Shown in pieces: positions 41,800-52,003 of a DNA stretch of 64,000 bases. How positions within the stretch are numbered: the first letter of the stretch is position 1; the number at the start of each line of letters is the position of its first letter. The DNA is from Chamaelirium japonicum. Taxonomy: Eukaryota; Streptophyta; Magnoliopsida; Liliales; Melanthiaceae. The stretch is from positions 558,001 to 622,000 of the forward strand of contig CANTAL010000130.1 of assembly GCA_947650365.1 (NCBI GenBank), in the 5' to 3' direction. Position numbers and translations under genes: made by a program. The notes under the pieces were generated by a model. That model searched no databases. It was not told where the DNA came from and was given only the letters and a program-made list of their open reading frames with translations.

Positions 41800-42377
41800 A
41801 GAAGGTATTTTCCGTCTCACTAACTCCTACTTTACTCCAAGCACTAAGGGTGGAAGCCCGCGATTTCCTCTGGTTTTCAGAAGATGACATGTCTGGGGTC
41901 GTCACGCCCCACAATGACCCCCTCGTCATACGCCTAATGATGGCTAACATCGAGGTGAGGCGAGCTCTGGTTGATTCGGGGAGCGCCGTTGACATCCTTT
42001 TTCTGTCGGCCTACCTGCGAATGGGGTTGAGACTTGCCGACCTGTCTCCCTCGACGAGCTCCCTCAGTGGATTCACCGGTGAGGTCGCCAAAGTGGCAGG
42101 AGAGATAACCCTTACCGTGACCGCGGGCCCGGAGGCTCGCCAAGTCCGCTTCGTGGTAGTGGACGGGAATTCCGCCTTTAATGCCATCCTTGGGCGGCCT
42201 TGGATAAGGCAGATGAAGGCAGTATCTTCACCCAACCATCAGGCCCTCAAATTCCCAACCACGAGCGGGGTCGTAGTTATTCGGGGGGATCAGGTAACCG
42301 CAACCAGATGCGAGCAGGATGTCCCTCACCTCATGGACATGGAGGTCGCCGAGGCCAAGAGGCCCGCACCCTCCTAG
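41800..42377 (+). pseudogene. Retropepsin-type aspartic protease region of the outer element
   Basis: Directly continues gag. It shows the active-site motif VDSGSAVD (codons near 41970-41993) with hydrophobic LFLSAYLRMG after it, and the second conserved stretch AILGRPWI near 42183-42206. DSG in place of DTG is usual in plant Tat-type proteases. The domain spans about 150 residues, normal for the family. It would cleave the gag-pol product inside the particle. Confidence 0.85.
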
Positions 42378-42467
42378 CAATTACTGCCCGATACGAGCGA
42401 GCTCCTGGGGAGCCCGCTGGGGGCCTCCTCGCCTAAGTCCCCTACTCCATCCTCGGGTGGGAGCGGT

Positions 42468-42690
42468 ATGGATCTTAAGTTGGAGGAAGGTCGCCTAGCA
42501 ACCCCCAAGAGAGGAAGTTTTCGGGTTGCCGAACCACTTCAAGAGATCGACATTGGCGGCAACGAGGGGCCGAGAATTGTTAGTCTCGGGACCTCGTTAA
42601 CCGAGGGCGAGGTCCTAGCCATAACCAACTTACTCAGGGAATACCGCGACGTATTCGCCTGGAGCTTCGCGGACAAAAAAAAAAAATTAC
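42468..42690 (+). pseudogene. Start of a pol region (pre-RT segment), outer element
   Basis: About 70 codons resembling the stretch before reverse transcriptase in Tat-type elements: EYRDVFAWSFAD is the usual lead-in to the RT domain. No RT, RNase H or integrase domain follows in this element; an antisense gene takes its place. Confidence 0.75.
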
Positions 42691-42720
42691 AAGGAGATAC
42701 AGCCTAAGCTGGGCCCGCGC

Positions 42721-44423
42721 CAGCACCCTCATCGTCGCCACCGCACTTCCTCTTTTTCGACCTTTCGGCCTTGTATTTCTCGATGGCGTCCAGCGCGCCC
42801 TTCTTGAGAAGCTCGTCCAGCTACGACTGGAGGCGCTCTCGCTGGGAGTTGAGGTCGCGAAGATGTGCCTCCTTCAGCATCGCGATCTCGTCCCGGGAGG
42901 CCGCCACCTGGCTGCGGAGCTCGACGATCTCTTTCTGGGCGGCCTCTTTGGCTTTGGTCGCCTCTTGTAGGTCTGCGAGGGTGCGGGCTTGGGCGTCCTT
43001 GACTGAGGCTAGCCCCATGGTGAGAGTGGCAGCCCGCTGGCGCAGTTGGGCAACCTCTGTATCAACAGAGGCGGCTTGCTGGCGCAACCGGTCCACCTCA
43101 GCTCGGAGCTCGCCGGATCGGTCCGCCTGGCGAAGCTGGTGGATGTGCTCGTCTACTCTCCTCTCCGAGCTGTGGAGAGTGTCATCGTATAGAGCAACTG
43201 TGTCCCCTGCGACACCAGCGACCTCATCGGCGAGGGCCCGGCTGACTCGCTCCACCTGCGCCAAGGTGAAACAGTTAGAGAAAGTCTTAGAAGAAATTTA
43301 GAACAAGAGAAGGATTCAAAGCGGAGAAGTGTGCAGGTAATCTTACCTCGAGGAGCCGGTTGATGAGGGCGATGTAGGGAGTCCGTGCGAAAATGTTGCG
43401 CCCTAGGATCTCCCGCGTGAAGTAGGGGACGCGCTCGGGGTCGCCTGAGGATGAGCCCGCCTGGCTCACCTCGTTTGCGGCAGCCGGGGAAGGCGCATCG
43501 ACGGCAGTGGCGGCGGGCTCGCCCCCTTGAGCGCCGGCGCCTCCTTCCTTGGTAAGGGGAGGCACGGCTGGTTCCGAGGCCTCCGAGCTGGAGATTGGAA
43601 AGTCGTCCAGGATGGCCCCCAGGTCCGGAGACCAGTAGACCAGCCCGCCAAGCTCCGGGAGAGGAGGAACCTCAAGAAGGGCAGGCGCGGGCTCGGGCGT
43701 GGGCGCACTGATAGCCTGCGCAGGCGCGGGCTCGGGCGCGGGCGCACTGAGGACAGGCGCAGGCGCGAGCGCGGGTTCGGGCGCAGGCGTGTTGGCAGGC
43801 GCGGGCTCAGGCGCGAGCTCGGGCACAGGCGCAGGCGCGGGCTCGGGGGCAGCAGGCGCGGGCTCGGGCACGGGCTCGGGCGCAGGCGCAGGCGCGGGCT
43901 CGAGCACGGGCTCGGGGGCCGTAGGTGCGAGCTCGGGCACAGGCGTGCTGGCAGGAGAGGGCGCAGGCGCAGGCACGGGCATGCTGGGAGCAGGCGCGGC
44001 CGGTGTTGGTGCCGCGCTCGGAGCAGGCGGAAGGGTTGAGCCCGCCGGAGCCGGTCCCTCGAAGGGCGGGGAAGGCCCCGCAGTTGCAGTCGCGGGCTCA
44101 TCTTCCGAAGCCCGCTCCTCGTCATCGGAGCTAGAGGTCGTGCTGAGATCATCGGCTGATCCCAAGCCCGCCTCCGCGAGGGCGGCCTTCCTCCGCTCCT
44201 CGATGACTCGCTGGAAGGCTTCACGAGCCTCCCGAACAATGGTGTCCTCTCCCGACGGGCGGGCTGGAGGAGTCTTTTTCTTCTTCGACTTCTTCCGTGA
44301 AGCGCCCTCCTCTGGGTTCATCACCGCAACAAAGAGAGTTTTAGTCAGGTCGCCCGGGAATCCGCGCATCAGCACTTCAGCCATTGGGGACTCCACTTCC
44401 GCCATGCTGAGAAGAAGCTCGAC
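42721..44423 (-). pseudogene. Antisense gene of the outer element, downstream part
   Basis: Minus strand, lying between the pol start and the inner element, which split this gene. Reading down the minus strand: a Lys-rich patch (KKSKKKK), an acidic Ser/Asp stretch, a long Pro/Ala/Glu-rich repeat of PAPEP type (about 43690-44030), an EVSQAGSSS segment, a conserved GRNIFARTPY block, a 91-bp putative intron, then about 140 residues of predicted coiled coil rich in Ala, Glu, Arg and Leu heptads. It belongs with the plant proteins often annotated as 'putative gypsy type transposon' (Transposase_28); this is from memory, not a search. Function unknown. Fossil, with some breaks. Confidence 0.7.
43256..43346 (-). 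other. Putative 91-bp intron in the outer antisense gene
   Basis: Donor GAG|GTAAGA and acceptor GGCGCAG|GTGGAG with a pyrimidine-rich run before it, phase 0, AT-rich against GC-rich exons. It sits immediately before the coiled-coil exon, as do the introns at 15502-15573 and 48429-48501. Confidence 0.7.
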
Positions 44424-44428
44424 GCGCG
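44424..44428 (+). repeat. Target-site duplication GCGCG, left (inner element)
   Basis: Five bases before the inner 5' LTR; repeated after its 3' LTR at 52645-52649. The insertion is in the antisense gene of the outer element. Confidence 0.85.
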
Positions 44429-44461
44429 TATGGGTGCAAATTTTGGTAAGGAGGTTGCCAG

Positions 44462-44618
44462 CAGCGGGACCCACCGGCCCTGCCTGGTGGGCCCCCGGAG
44501 ACCACAGCGGGACCCACCGGCCCTACCTGGTGGGCCCCCGGAGACCACAGCGGGACCCACCGGCCCTGCCTGGTGGGCCCCCGGAGACCACAGCGGGACC
44601 CACCGGCCCTGCCTGGAG
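44462..44618 (+). repeat. 43-bp tandem repeat in the inner LTR
   Basis: Three full units (starting 44462, 44505 and 44548) and one partial, each with GGGACCCACCGGCCCT and GGTGGGCCCCCGGAGACCA. The 3' LTR has the same array from 52037. The GGGCCC and ACCGG-type palindromes give strong secondary structure. It lies about 60-200 bp upstream of the TATA box. Confidence 0.9.
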
Positions 44619-44676
44619 GATCCCCAGATACGGCAGCAGAAACCGCCATTTACCCAGGAAATCCTCCCCAGAAGTC

Positions 44677-44684
44677 TATAAATA
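44677..44684 (+). promoter_or_regulatory. LTR TATA box (inner element)
   Basis: TATAAATA; the same site is at 52252-52259 in the 3' LTR. Confidence 0.75.
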
Positions 44685-45071
44685 GCAGAGCCTTCGAATG
44701 TAAAAGGATCGAACTCTCAGTTCTAAAAAACCAGAGCTCTGGGATTTCCAACTTCCCATCTTCCACCTCTCTTTAATCTTCTTTCTTTCGAAGAGATCAG
44801 AGTATTTTCGGTGATACTCGGCCTGTCGAGATCACTTCAATATAAGTGTTAGTGAATTCGGGTTGCTCCCTATAGCACGGAGACGTAGGCTTCGGCTGAA
44901 CTCCGAGATCACATCTCGTGTCAACAATCTCTCTGATTGCATCTCTCTGTTTACATATCAAAGACTTCAACTTCAATCAACAGATCGAACAACGATCTCC
45001 TCGAATCGAACCTTCAATTGACTGGTGCTGCGAGAGTCTTCGGGTCGGCACGAAGATTTTCCCCCACAGTT

Positions 45072-45088
45072 TGGCGCCGTCTGTGGGA
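45072..45088 (+). other. Primer-binding site, inner element
   Basis: TGGCGCCGTCTGTGGGA starts three bases after the 5' LTR. This sequence is widely seen next to 5' LTRs of plant Tat-type elements. Confidence 0.85.
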
Positions 45089-45225
45089 TCCGAGCAAAAA
45101 GTCGAGCTCTCTACTACTTGATCGGTTGAACCTACAACCGATCTTGATAGTCAAAACTTCCTCGCCCTCTCGGTTGATCAGACAACTGATCGAGTGGAAC
45201 TCTCGTTGCACCTTTCGCTCTCTGA

Positions 45226-46947
45226 ATGGCGAGGACAAAACATCAAGGTCAACCAGAAGGAAGTAACACTCAACAACAACCTCGTCCTGAGACTCGTTCA
45301 ATGAGTCAAAGGCTCAACTTCGGACAGCCCCTTGCTGTCCTCGAGATGGGGGTTCGTTCAGGGAGTGGCAAATCTGTCGATCGACCTATCGCCCACCCCG
45401 CGCGACAGTCGATTGGGCAAACAACACCCGCTCCTGCTGAAGACTCTCCATCAACCTACCAAATCTCTGCAGTCGACTTCCAGCTGCTCCAATTGGCAAA
45501 GCAGAATGCCACCCTCACTGCTGAGAGGGATGCTCTGAAGAAGGCAGCCTCCGAGGCTGGAATCGCTCTTCCGATCCCCTCCACAAGTGAGAGGGTCGAT
45601 CTTCCTCGATATTCCATCCACTCCGAACAACGGAGGTCAATGGGTACTACTGCCCTCGAGAGGATTCGACGTGATCCAACTCCCTCTGCTACCCCCTGGA
45701 AGCAGAGTGTTTGGGACTGTCTCGATGACGAGTCTTCTCAATCTTCTTCTGGCCGCAACTGTGACAAGAGGACACCTTCAAAACTCAACATACCAAGGAA
45801 GCACCAAATGAAAGGCGCTCCTTCAAAGAGTCGACTTTCCCCATCCATTCCACTTCAACGTGGACTTGGACCGGACCTTCGACACCGACTTCAACTGACA
45901 AATACTTCAATGCTTGAGCAAGACCTTGCGATCTTGCCTCTTGACCCACCTCTAGGTCGGGGACATGGTCGTAGAGATGGGTATTCATCCGCCGGACCTC
46001 TCCATCGAAGTCTCTTCGAGACAACATTTCCAAGGGGATAGAGAACTCCTATCCTCCCCAAATTCAACTGCGTCAGAGGAGATCCAACTCTCCATATACT
46101 TGCCTTCAAGCAAGCCTTGACACCATACGAAGAAGAAAACAACGTGCTTTGTCGCACTTTCGCCGGAAGTCTCGATGAGCCATCACTCGACTAGTATCAC
46201 AATCTCCGAGCTGGGTCCATCACCCAGTTCGATGTTTTGGCAAACCTTTTCGTGCAACATTATCAGCTCAATCTGAAGCCAGAAAAGAAGCTCGACTCCC
46301 TCTATCGGTTGAGGATGGGTGCTGACGAGACTCTCCGCAGTTTCACAAGAAGATTTCGCAACGAGCATGCTGCCCTCTCAGGGAGACATCTGGATGACGA
46401 AGCTATCATGTTATCTTTCCAGAACGCCCTCCGTTTCGATCTACACATCTACAACGACTTCATTCGCAATCCCCCTCCTTCCCTGGGTTTAATGTTTGAT
46501 CGAATTCAGAGGGAGATTGAGGTTGAAGATGATCAAGTGGCCCGAAAAGGGAGAGAGTCGAAGCGAAGGCCCTCGGAAAGAGAAGCTCCGAAGTATGCTG
46601 CCAAAGCTCACAACGCTGAGGCAGCAGCTCCCCCAGTCAACAAACGGTCAAAGAATGACGGGCGTCGATCTCCAACGAAGACCACTTTCACCGAGTGGAA
46701 TCTACCAATCGAGCAAATCCTCGATCGCATTCAGCACGAAGAGTTCCTTCGATGGCCTAATCCACTGCAGCCCGACACCAAGTTCACTGCAGATAAAACA
46801 GTCTACTGTGATTTCCATCGCAGTCATGGACATTCTACCGATCAATGCCACCGGCTAAAGTATCATTTGGAAGATCTGCTACGTATAGGACATCTCCAAG
46901 AATTTATCAAAGGCAGGCAAGATCATTCCGTCAAGCATCGACAGTGA
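45226..46947 (+). pseudogene. gag region of the inner element
   Basis: Begins MARTKHQGQPEG about 140 bp after the primer-binding site. The first part is Gln/Arg/Ser-rich with a helix-prone segment. The capsid-type part near 46.2-46.55 kb has LFVQHYQLNLKPEKKLDSL and a GADETLRSFTRRF block. It ends in the zinc-knuckle-like pattern CDFHRSHGHSTDQC near 46806-46850 followed by LKYHLEDLLRIGHLQEFI, the same layout as the outer gag (CAFHRSPGHHTNRC, LKNHLEDL). Fossil, few breaks. Confidence 0.85.
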
Positions 46948-47016
46948 AGATCTCCCTTGAGACTGACAGATCTAGGGGTTAGAGATGGTCAACTTCCAAG
47001 CAACCATTCGTATTGC

Positions 47017-47149
47017 CAGAGAACACAACAGCAAGAAACTAGCTCCCAACTGGGAAAGTCCGTACATAGTCAAATCAGGAGGAAGCAAAGGATCCTATCG
47101 ATTGCCACGAGCATGGAAAGCTAGATATCTCAAAATGTTCTATCCTTGA
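47017..47149 (+). pseudogene. Integrase C-terminal-tail-like stretch
   Basis: About 40 codons reading KLAPNWESPYIV, then GSYRLPRAWKARYLKMFYP and a stop. This matches the usual last residues of plant gypsy polyproteins (KLAPNWEGPY, GAYRL, LPRPWNA-HLKKFY). It follows gag almost directly, so nearly all of pol is absent in this element. Confidence 0.7.
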
Positions 47150-47265
47150 TGTAAATTCCAAGCTGAATAAAGATTGCTTTCAAATGTTCATCTTGGTGAT
47201 TCAAATTCTGGAGCAGTTTCAAATTATCTACATTCAAGTTCAAAGCTATCAGCATTCAAATTACT

Positions 47266-47700
47266 AGGTCGTTTAACAAGTTTGGGTGCTTGAGTTGCGA
47301 CTCGACCCCTTACAGGCAAATGTTAAACGGTTTCGGATTGTGCTACAACACAACCTTCAAGTCACTGGTCATTTAACGAGTTTGGGAGTTTGTGTTGCGA
47401 CACTACCCCTTACGTGCAAACGTTAAATGACTTTCAATTTCAATATCGTCTAACAAGTTTGGGTGCTTGAGTTGCGACTCAACCCCTCACATACAAATGT
47501 TAACGATTTCAAGTTGTGCTACAACACAACCTTCAATTTCAAATATCGTCTAACAAGTTTGGGTGCTTGAGTTGCGACTCAACCCCTCACATACAAATGT
47601 TAACGATTTCAAGTCGTGCTCCAACAAAGTTCAATTTTCAAGTTACTCAACAGTTTGGGTGATCGAGTTGCGACTCATCCCTTTACATTCAAGTGTGTAT
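47266..47700 (+). repeat. About 90-100-bp tandem repeats after the pol remnant
   Basis: Five diverged units, each with AACAAGTTTGGGTGCTTGAG, then TTGCGACTC, then CCCCT-ACA-GCAAATGTTAA. The third and fourth units (from about 47442 and 47541) are nearly identical; the first, second and fifth are older. It separates the sense coding part from the 3' end of the antisense gene, where a transcription terminator for both would be expected. I do not recognise it otherwise. Confidence 0.8.
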
Positions 47701-48428
47701 ATGTATTCAAATATTTCAATACCATCCAGAACACAGCATTCAAAGAGTTCAAACACAAGAGATTCAATTTTTAAACACCAAAAAGATCTTTTGATTATCA
47801 AAACTTGTCAAATACAATGATGAGCTGCTACATATCAAGAGTTTACAAGTGTAAACAACCAAGAAAAGGAAGAAATACATCAGGGCTTGGCTACGCTTGG
47901 AGCACGTGACTTTTCTCCTTCAGATTCACCACGAGGCTTGCTCGCAACCGAAGCTTTAGAAGATCGGACGCTGCTAACATGTTCCCTGAGTGCCTCTGCC
48001 GCTTTCTCGGCTGTTTCTTTGTAACTCTTGCATTCAGACAATGCATGCTCCAATGCCTTCTTGGAAGTCTCCTCCCTGGCAGTAAAAGCAGCATGTTGAG
48101 CAGCAAGACGTTCTTTCAGCTCCTTGATCTCGTTAGTGCGACCGCAGGACACGTCCTCAACCTTGGAGAGTCGATTCTTCAAGGATTCAAGCTCGTGACT
48201 CTGTGCCTCACAACGATCCTGCAGCCCCTTGATCTCCAGCTTCCCCTTGCGAAGATCCTCAATCTTGGCTTTGAGAGAGGTTTTCTTCGAAGTCAGGAGC
48301 TCTCTCAGCTCATCTCTCTCCGTGCTCACAGCCTTCAGTTCAGCTGTCAAACGAGATACCTCAGAGGCGGCCTCTCGTTCTCCTGCCTTCCTGGAGAGCT
48401 TGCTTGCAATTCTCAAACAGGCTGAGTT

Positions 48429-48501
48429 CTGCAAATAGACAAAGAGTTAGAATTATTCTGAAGATTCAACTCGAACAATTGATCAAAGCATATGCACATA
48501 C
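48429..48501 (-). other. Putative 73-bp intron, inner antisense gene
   Basis: Donor GTTGTG|GTATGTG and acceptor TTTGTCTATTTGCAG|AACTC with a good pyrimidine tract, phase 0. It lies directly before the coiled-coil exon. Confidence 0.8.
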
Positions 48502-48638
48502 CACAACTTCAAGCCGATCGAAGGCTTCTTCAAAAGTAGCTCCCGGAAGGTTGCAAAGCTTTCGGATCACGCTGGTCGAGTGGTTGATGTCAACATCACC
48601 CAAGCTCTTCATCTTCGGAGTCGAGCCAACAGGCGCAC

Positions 48639-48723
48639 CTGCAAGCAACAAGAGATCAAAGTGTTAGAATATTTTCAAGCTTCAAAGACAAGACAGCCAA
48701 TCAAGACAAGTTAGTACAGATAC
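48639..48723 (-). other. Putative 85-bp intron, inner antisense gene
   Basis: Donor CTTCAG|GTATCTG, acceptor TTGTTGCTTGCAG|GTGCGCC, T-rich inside, phase 1 on both sides. The exon between this and the next intron is about 137 bp. Confidence 0.8.
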
Positions 48724-49249
48724 CTGAAGCCTCGACTTGAGGAGCCTTTCCCTTTCCACGATCGGAGCTCTTACCCTTGGGGGTTGATTTCTCCTCGATA
48801 GGGGTTGGCTCTAGCAAGGGTTGAGGAGTAGCTTCACCAACCCGACTTCCTCTCTCCAAATGAGCAGGAGAGGGAACGTCTCGAGGAGGTGAAGCTCCCC
48901 CTTCGTCCTCGTGCCCGCTCGAATGATCGAGCCCTGCCACCATGGCAGCTACCTCTTCAGCCAGAGATCGTGAGGGGGGTGGGGGTTGTTCAACCTCCAC
49001 ACCCCCACTTGTAGTTGCCCCTTCCAGGTGGGGAATCTCGGGAGGTATCTGATCGAGGGGTGTAGGGTTGCTTCCAACCCCACCACTCCCCGATATCCTG
49101 ATCTTGAAGCGCAGGGGGTTCTTCTTCAATTCCCCGAAGTCATAAGTAGGAATCACCTTGGGGCCATCGCCCGTGGCGTCCATAACTCACTCCATCCTGC
49201 GAGCCTTACCCTCGTCTATGAGGATAGGCTGCGATTCCTCGTCAGCATC

Positions 49250-49345
49250 ACCAGTGGGGGTGGGAGGAATTTCTTCCTCGCCACCCCCATGTCCTTGACC
49301 ACCATCAGTGGGGGTGGGAGGAATCTCTTCCTCACCACCCCCATC
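49250..49345 (-). repeat. Tandem duplication in the acidic part of the inner antisense gene
   Basis: Two copies of about 60 bp sharing AGTGGGGGTGGGAGGAAT, each coding for an EEEIPPTPT-type motif on the minus strand. Confidence 0.8.
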
Positions 49346-50756
49346 TTCATCATCATCATCATCTCCATCTTCCCCGTCGCTGCCAGTGCCCTCTTCCTCC
49401 TCATCTCCGCCCTCCACCTCCCTCTCTACTTCCTCTTCAATTTCCTCATCCTTTTTCTTCTCATCCTCCTGCTGCTGCTTGGTGGGGATTTTCCTCTTCT
49501 TTGCTGGGCCTTGGCGAGGTATCACCAGTTTCTCCTCTGAGGGAAGTGCGCGCCTGGCTCCATAAGCCTTCTTCTCGAATCGAAGCCTTCTAACAATTTT
49601 TCCAGACTGAGGGTCCTCCTCGTAATCAGAGTAGATGACCTCATTGTCTTCATATCGAAGCTTCGATCGATGGAGGAGGTTGGCCTTGCCGTGTCGGACT
49701 GGGCAATTTGAGAATTGCTTCCAAGATCGGGTCCCATACGTCAACTCCAAGAAGAGGTTATCGAGGGCCCCTACTCGCTCTGGAGGCCAAGAGAGAGCTC
49801 CTCCTGTGCAGTACATGTCGGTCTCCTTGTGCACCTTGTATCGAGGAACCTCCGGAACAGATATAGGAGTCCAGGCACCCGATATCGACAACGGCCAGTC
49901 AGTATAGAGCTTGTCGGAACCAATGGTGTCGAAAATCGGGCGGAGGGCAGTGACACCTGTCAGATAGTAGAACGGGCTATCCTTCCTCCAGGCCCATCGG
50001 TAGTGATAAAAGAAATATCCCAGCTCGATTCGGGCTTCATCACCTTCAGGGATGCTGGAATAGCATTCCCTAAGTTCCTTCTGGAAGTCTGACTCTACGC
50101 GGCAGAAAGCGTAGATGATCCTCCAGGAGTTCCCAGTTACCTGCCCGGGACAGAGATCGGAAACGTTCAGCAGCCTCGCGGCGAAAGGAGGCAGTGGAAG
50201 GCGCAGTCCACAGTTGAGCTGGCCGATCGTGACGATAGTTCCCATCACTTGCTCCTTGCTCGCCCATGAAACAAAGACTGTCCGCCTATCAACGCCAAAA
50301 GCAGATAAAACCGGAAGCGCTGGTCGAGCCTTTCCCTCTGTGAAACATGACAGCAACTCATGCAGCTTCTCCCTCTTTGCATCTGTAAGCTTACTGCCGA
50401 TGTTGTACCCAAACTCAGGCTCCGCCTCCAAAGGTAGCTACGGGTAGAGAACAAACTTTGCTTTGGGGATCTGCTCTGGCCTTGATGGAGCTGAAGCAAA
50501 TCCAACTCCCTGGTGCCTCTTGCCCAGTTGGCCAAGCTCGATCAATTCGGCCCTGCCTTTGCCTCGGCCCTTCGGAGCAGAAGAGACCTCGACAACTTCC
50601 TTCCCCTTTCTCTTGGATGGAACAGCACTCTTCTTCGAACTGCCCGAAGATGCCATTTGACCGATCGAAAGGAAATGAACAAGAGATGGGAAGCAAAGAA
50701 TCTGGACTTCGAAAAATTTTCTGAAAGCGTGAGGCGAAAAATGACAGCAAGAAAAA

Positions 50757-50764
50757 CTTATATA
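50757..50764 (-). promoter_or_regulatory. TATA box of the inner antisense gene
   Basis: TATATAAG on the minus strand, about 100 bp before the ATG at 50656. A start site near 50730 would give a 5' leader of roughly 70-75 bp. Confidence 0.7.
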
Positions 50765-50796
50765 CCCGGGGTAAAACAGGCGCGCAAATCAAGAAA

Positions 50797-50845
50797 GACA
50801 CGTGTCTTCACCATATCAAATCGCGTGTTTTTGTAGGTACACGTG
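50797..50845 (-). promoter_or_regulatory. Two G-boxes upstream of the inner antisense TATA
   Basis: GACACGTGTC (50797-50806, a perfect palindrome) and CACGTG within ACACGTGGC (50840-50845). CACGTG is the binding core of plant bZIP and bHLH factors; ACACGTGGC is also the classic ABRE form. They are 35 and 76 bp upstream of the TATA box. Confidence 0.65.
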
Positions 50846-51109
50846 GCATCCATCCATAGCAAGCGCAAAACCAGACGAACAGTCAGGGCCAGACGAAGCG
50901 TCAGACCACCGATCCACTCAAACCACCAGACCAAGCAAACCACCGGTCCGAGTGAACCGGACCGCCGGTTCAATGTTACATTCAGGCAAACCGAAGATTC
51001 AGAGCAGAAAAAATCAAACTCCATCGATATTCAAGACTGCCAAAAGATCAAAGGAAAAGTGCAAGCTATACCACTTCCTCAAAAGTACAGGTTCAAGACT
51101 AACCTTGAC

Positions 51110-51890
51110 CGGCTGATTTTAGCCGAACAGTCAAAATTGACCGTTCGGTCAAAATCAACCGATCGGTCAATTTTCTACTAGATCAGGCGAAAAACCGAGG
51201 GTTTTTGCCGATCACCCAAACCTTGACCGGCTGATTTTAGCCGAACGGTCAAACTTGACCGTTCGGTCAAAATCAATCGATCGGTCAAAATTCCACTGGA
51301 TCGGTCAAAAAACCATGTTTTTTGATCGATCACCCAATCCTTGACCGGTTGAAATTGACCGTTCGGTCAAATTTAACCGATCGGTCAAATTTGACCGATC
51401 GGTCAAAATTGACCGATCGGTCAAAATCAACCGATCGGTCAAATTTCCACTAGATCGGTCAAAAAACCATGTTTTTTGACCGATCACCCAATCCTTGACC
51501 GGTTGAAATTGACCGTTCGGTCAAATTTAACCGATCGGTCAAATTTGACCGATCGGTCAAAATTGACCAATCGGTCAAAATCAACCGATCGGTCAAATTT
51601 CCACTGGATCGGTCAAAAAACCATGTTTTTTGACCGATCACCTAATCCTTGACCGGTTGAAATTGACCGTTCGGTCAAATTTAACCGATCGGTCAAATTT
51701 GACCGATCGGTCAAAATTGACCGATCGGTCAAAATCAACCGATCGGTCAAATTTCCATTGGATCGGTCAAAAAACCATGTTTTTTGACCGATCACCCAAT
51801 CCTTGACCGGTCGAAACTGACCGTTCGGTCAAAATTGACCGTTCGGTCAAATTTGACCGTTCGGTCAAAATTGGCCGATCAGCCTTTTTT
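51110..51890. repeat. 154-bp tandem repeat packed with GACCGATCGGTC palindromes
   Basis: Four regular units of 154 bp (the CATGTTTTTTG marker at about 51314, 51468, 51622 and 51776) preceded by a more diverged part. Each unit has several 12-bp palindromes GACCGATCGGTC and near-palindromes GACCGTTCGGTC, separated by A/T-rich spacers. It lies between the antisense promoter and the polypurine tract. It could be an upstream array for the antisense promoter or a structured 3' end of the sense RNA. Minus-strand frames here reading DRLILTDRS are repeat shadows. Confidence 0.85.
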
Positions 51891-51991
51891 ATACTAACAT
51901 TTCGATAAGCCTCTTTGTGCCTTTTCTAGACAGGGGGTTGTTGTTTTTTGCACCAAAATCCAAGCCAGCTAAAGTAGCCTCTAGCTAACTT

Positions 51992-51999
51992 GGAGGGGG
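51992..51999 (+). other. Polypurine tract, inner element
   Basis: GGAGGGGG, four bases before the 3' LTR; second-strand priming site. Confidence 0.75.
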
Positions 52000-52003
52000 T
52001 AAC

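Larger units (their letters stand above)
44429..45068 (+). repeat. 5' LTR of the inner element, 640 bp
   Basis: Ends CCCCCACA. It contains a 43-bp GC-rich tandem array, a TATA box (TATAAATA at 44677-44684) and then about 390 bp of R-U5, which is much longer than in the outer element. Confidence 0.9.
47880..50656 (-). pseudogene. Antisense gene of the inner element, with two putative introns
   Basis: Minus strand from ATG at 50656 (MASSGSSKKSAV). In order: a Lys/Arg-rich basic start; a globular part of about 250 residues with GLRLPLPPFAARLL and LCPGQVTGNSWRI, which resembles the family annotated 'putative gypsy type transposon' (Transposase_28, from memory); a Lys-rich patch; a strongly acidic Glu/Asp stretch with a duplicated EEEIPPTPT motif; a Pro/Ser-rich part; then a coiled coil of about 170 residues (48434 to 47880). 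Two GT-AG introns lie before the coiled coil. Promoter signals are upstream. A basic start, acidic middle and long coiled coil would suit a nuclear, DNA- or chromatin-linked oligomer, but that is inference. Fossil with a few breaks. Confidence 0.75.

Noticed and set aside
44377-44681. Frames over the 43-bp LTR repeat (GPAVVSGGPPGRAGG and others), also near 52.0-52.26 kb
   Set aside because: Repeat shadows: the 43-bp unit cycles all frames and both strands are open.
43527-44685. Plus-strand Gly/Ala/Arg-rich frames opposite the Pro/Ala-rich antisense gene
   Set aside because: GC-rich low-complexity DNA opens every frame. The minus strand has the conserved blocks, intron signals and the homologue; the plus-strand frames have none.
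51305-51795. Three 60-residue minus-strand frames with a DRLILTDRS motif
   Set aside because: They recur every 154 bp with the tandem unit and have no independent coding sign.
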